Assembly: GCF_014635665.1 (NCBI RefSeq)
Contig: NZ_BMDG01000001.1
Location: 124,001 to 188,000 of the forward strand
Length of the DNA stretch: 64,000 nt
Source of the DNA: Isoptericola cucumis
GTDB taxonomy: Bacteria; Actinomycetota; Actinomycetes; Actinomycetales; Cellulomonadaceae
Direction of reading: 5' to 3'
A model generated the notes under the pieces. That model made no database searches. It was given only the letters and a program-made list of their open reading frames with translations, and was not told the origin of the DNA. Positions 63,734-64,000 of the stretch are shown piece after piece (the first letter of the stretch is position 1; every line of letters begins with the position of its first letter). The translations under genes and the position numbers were made by a program.

Positions 63734-64000
63734 CGGCCTGCCTCCCGGCGCGCCAGGCGGCGCAGGAGGGCGACCGGCACGACGACGAGCACCGCCACGG
63801 CCGCCGCGGCGGGGAAGATCCACGGCGTCGGCACCTGCTTGACGACGCCCAGGTCGACGTACGTCTCGTCCGCCCCCACGATGACCGCCGCCCCGACGAA
63901 CGGGCCGACGACCATCGGCAGGGCGACCATGGCGATCATCCGCAGCCCCTGCACCATGCCGACGCGACCGTCGGGGGTCTCGTCGCGCACGCTCGCGGCG
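63730..64000 (-). CDS. MFS glycoside transporter, N-terminal part outside window
   Basis: The last 89 codons of a membrane transporter whose start lies beyond the right edge. It shows a loop DETPDGRVGMVQGLRMIAMV, a membrane helix (LPMVVGPFVGAAVIVGA) and a final helix (WIFPAAAAVAVLVVVPVALL) ending in a basic tail RRLARREAGR. The pattern fits an MFS or GPH (glycoside-pentoside-hexuronide) symporter. Its stop overlaps the GH2 start as ATGA, so it probably brings in the glycoside which that enzyme cuts. The exact family is uncertain from so short a part. Confidence 0.65.
   Translation of the reverse strand, partial: AASVRDETPDGRVGMVQGLRMIAMVALPMVVGPFVGAAVIVGADETYVDLGVVKQVPTPWIFPAAAAVAVLVVVPVALLRRLARREAGR

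Overview
The window is very GC-rich DNA from an actinobacterium. The codon use, dense ATGA/GTGA gene overlaps, leaderless starts with TANNNT hexamers, an LPxTG surface protein and the run of plant- or host-glycan genes all fit Micrococcales of the Cellulomonas / Promicromonospora / Cellulosimicrobium type. There is no rRNA or other marker gene, so the genus is an inference. I see no tRNA, rRNA, CRISPR array, insertion sequence, integrase or phage gene, and composition looks even throughout, so this reads as resident chromosome and not a recent island.

Layout. 1-8.8 kb is mixed: a truncated MFS sugar porter divergent from a LacI regulator, a TetR/DHA2 efflux pair, a sortase-anchored surface protein with a duplicated domain, a secreted ThuA-domain protein, and an ABC-F ribosome-protection ATPase behind what looks like an attenuator leader. 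8.8-15.2 kb is a beta-galactosidase operon (solute-binding protein, two permeases, GH2). 15.4-25.1 kb is the glucuronate arm: a LacI regulator, a PotD/AfuA-like ABC importer and uxuB on the minus strand, divergent from uxaC-uxuA on the plus strand. 25.1-33.7 kb holds a GAPDH, an AraC/DJ-1 regulator, a serine hydrolase, a two-component pair and an FAD oxidoreductase-DrrA-DrrB operon.

33.8-42 kb is the unsaturated-uronate and KDG arm: eda-kdgK, divergent from an IclR regulator, followed by a TRAP transporter (dctP-dctQ-dctM), kduI, a second IclR and kduD. Together with uxaC, uxuB and uxuA these take glucuronate or unsaturated uronates to 2-keto-3-deoxygluconate, then through KDPG to pyruvate plus glyceraldehyde 3-phosphate, which the GAPDH could use. 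The polysaccharide lyases that would feed KduI, and uxaA/uxaB for galacturonate, are not in the window.

42-51.8 kb has an MlrC/M81 family protein, a GH29 alpha-L-fucosidase, and a ROK regulator divergent from a sugar ABC importer, ROK kinase and HAD phosphatase. 51.8-60.8 kb is a complete sialic-acid uptake and degradation operon (siaEFGI-type importer with a permease-ATPase fusion, nanA, nanK, nanE) divergent from a GntR regulator. 60.9-64 kb is an MFS porter (truncated by the window end), a short GH2 enzyme and a DUF2804 protein in one overlapping operon.

Themes: nearly every operon has its own regulator and a readable candidate operator. Three short tandem-repeat arrays each lie within about 10 bases after a stop codon in an intergenic spacer. 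I found no wholly unknown multi-gene system. The best candidates for something undescribed are the repeat arrays, the GH2-DUF2804-MFS operon, the PotD-like uronate importer, the ABC-F leader and the duplicated surface protein.
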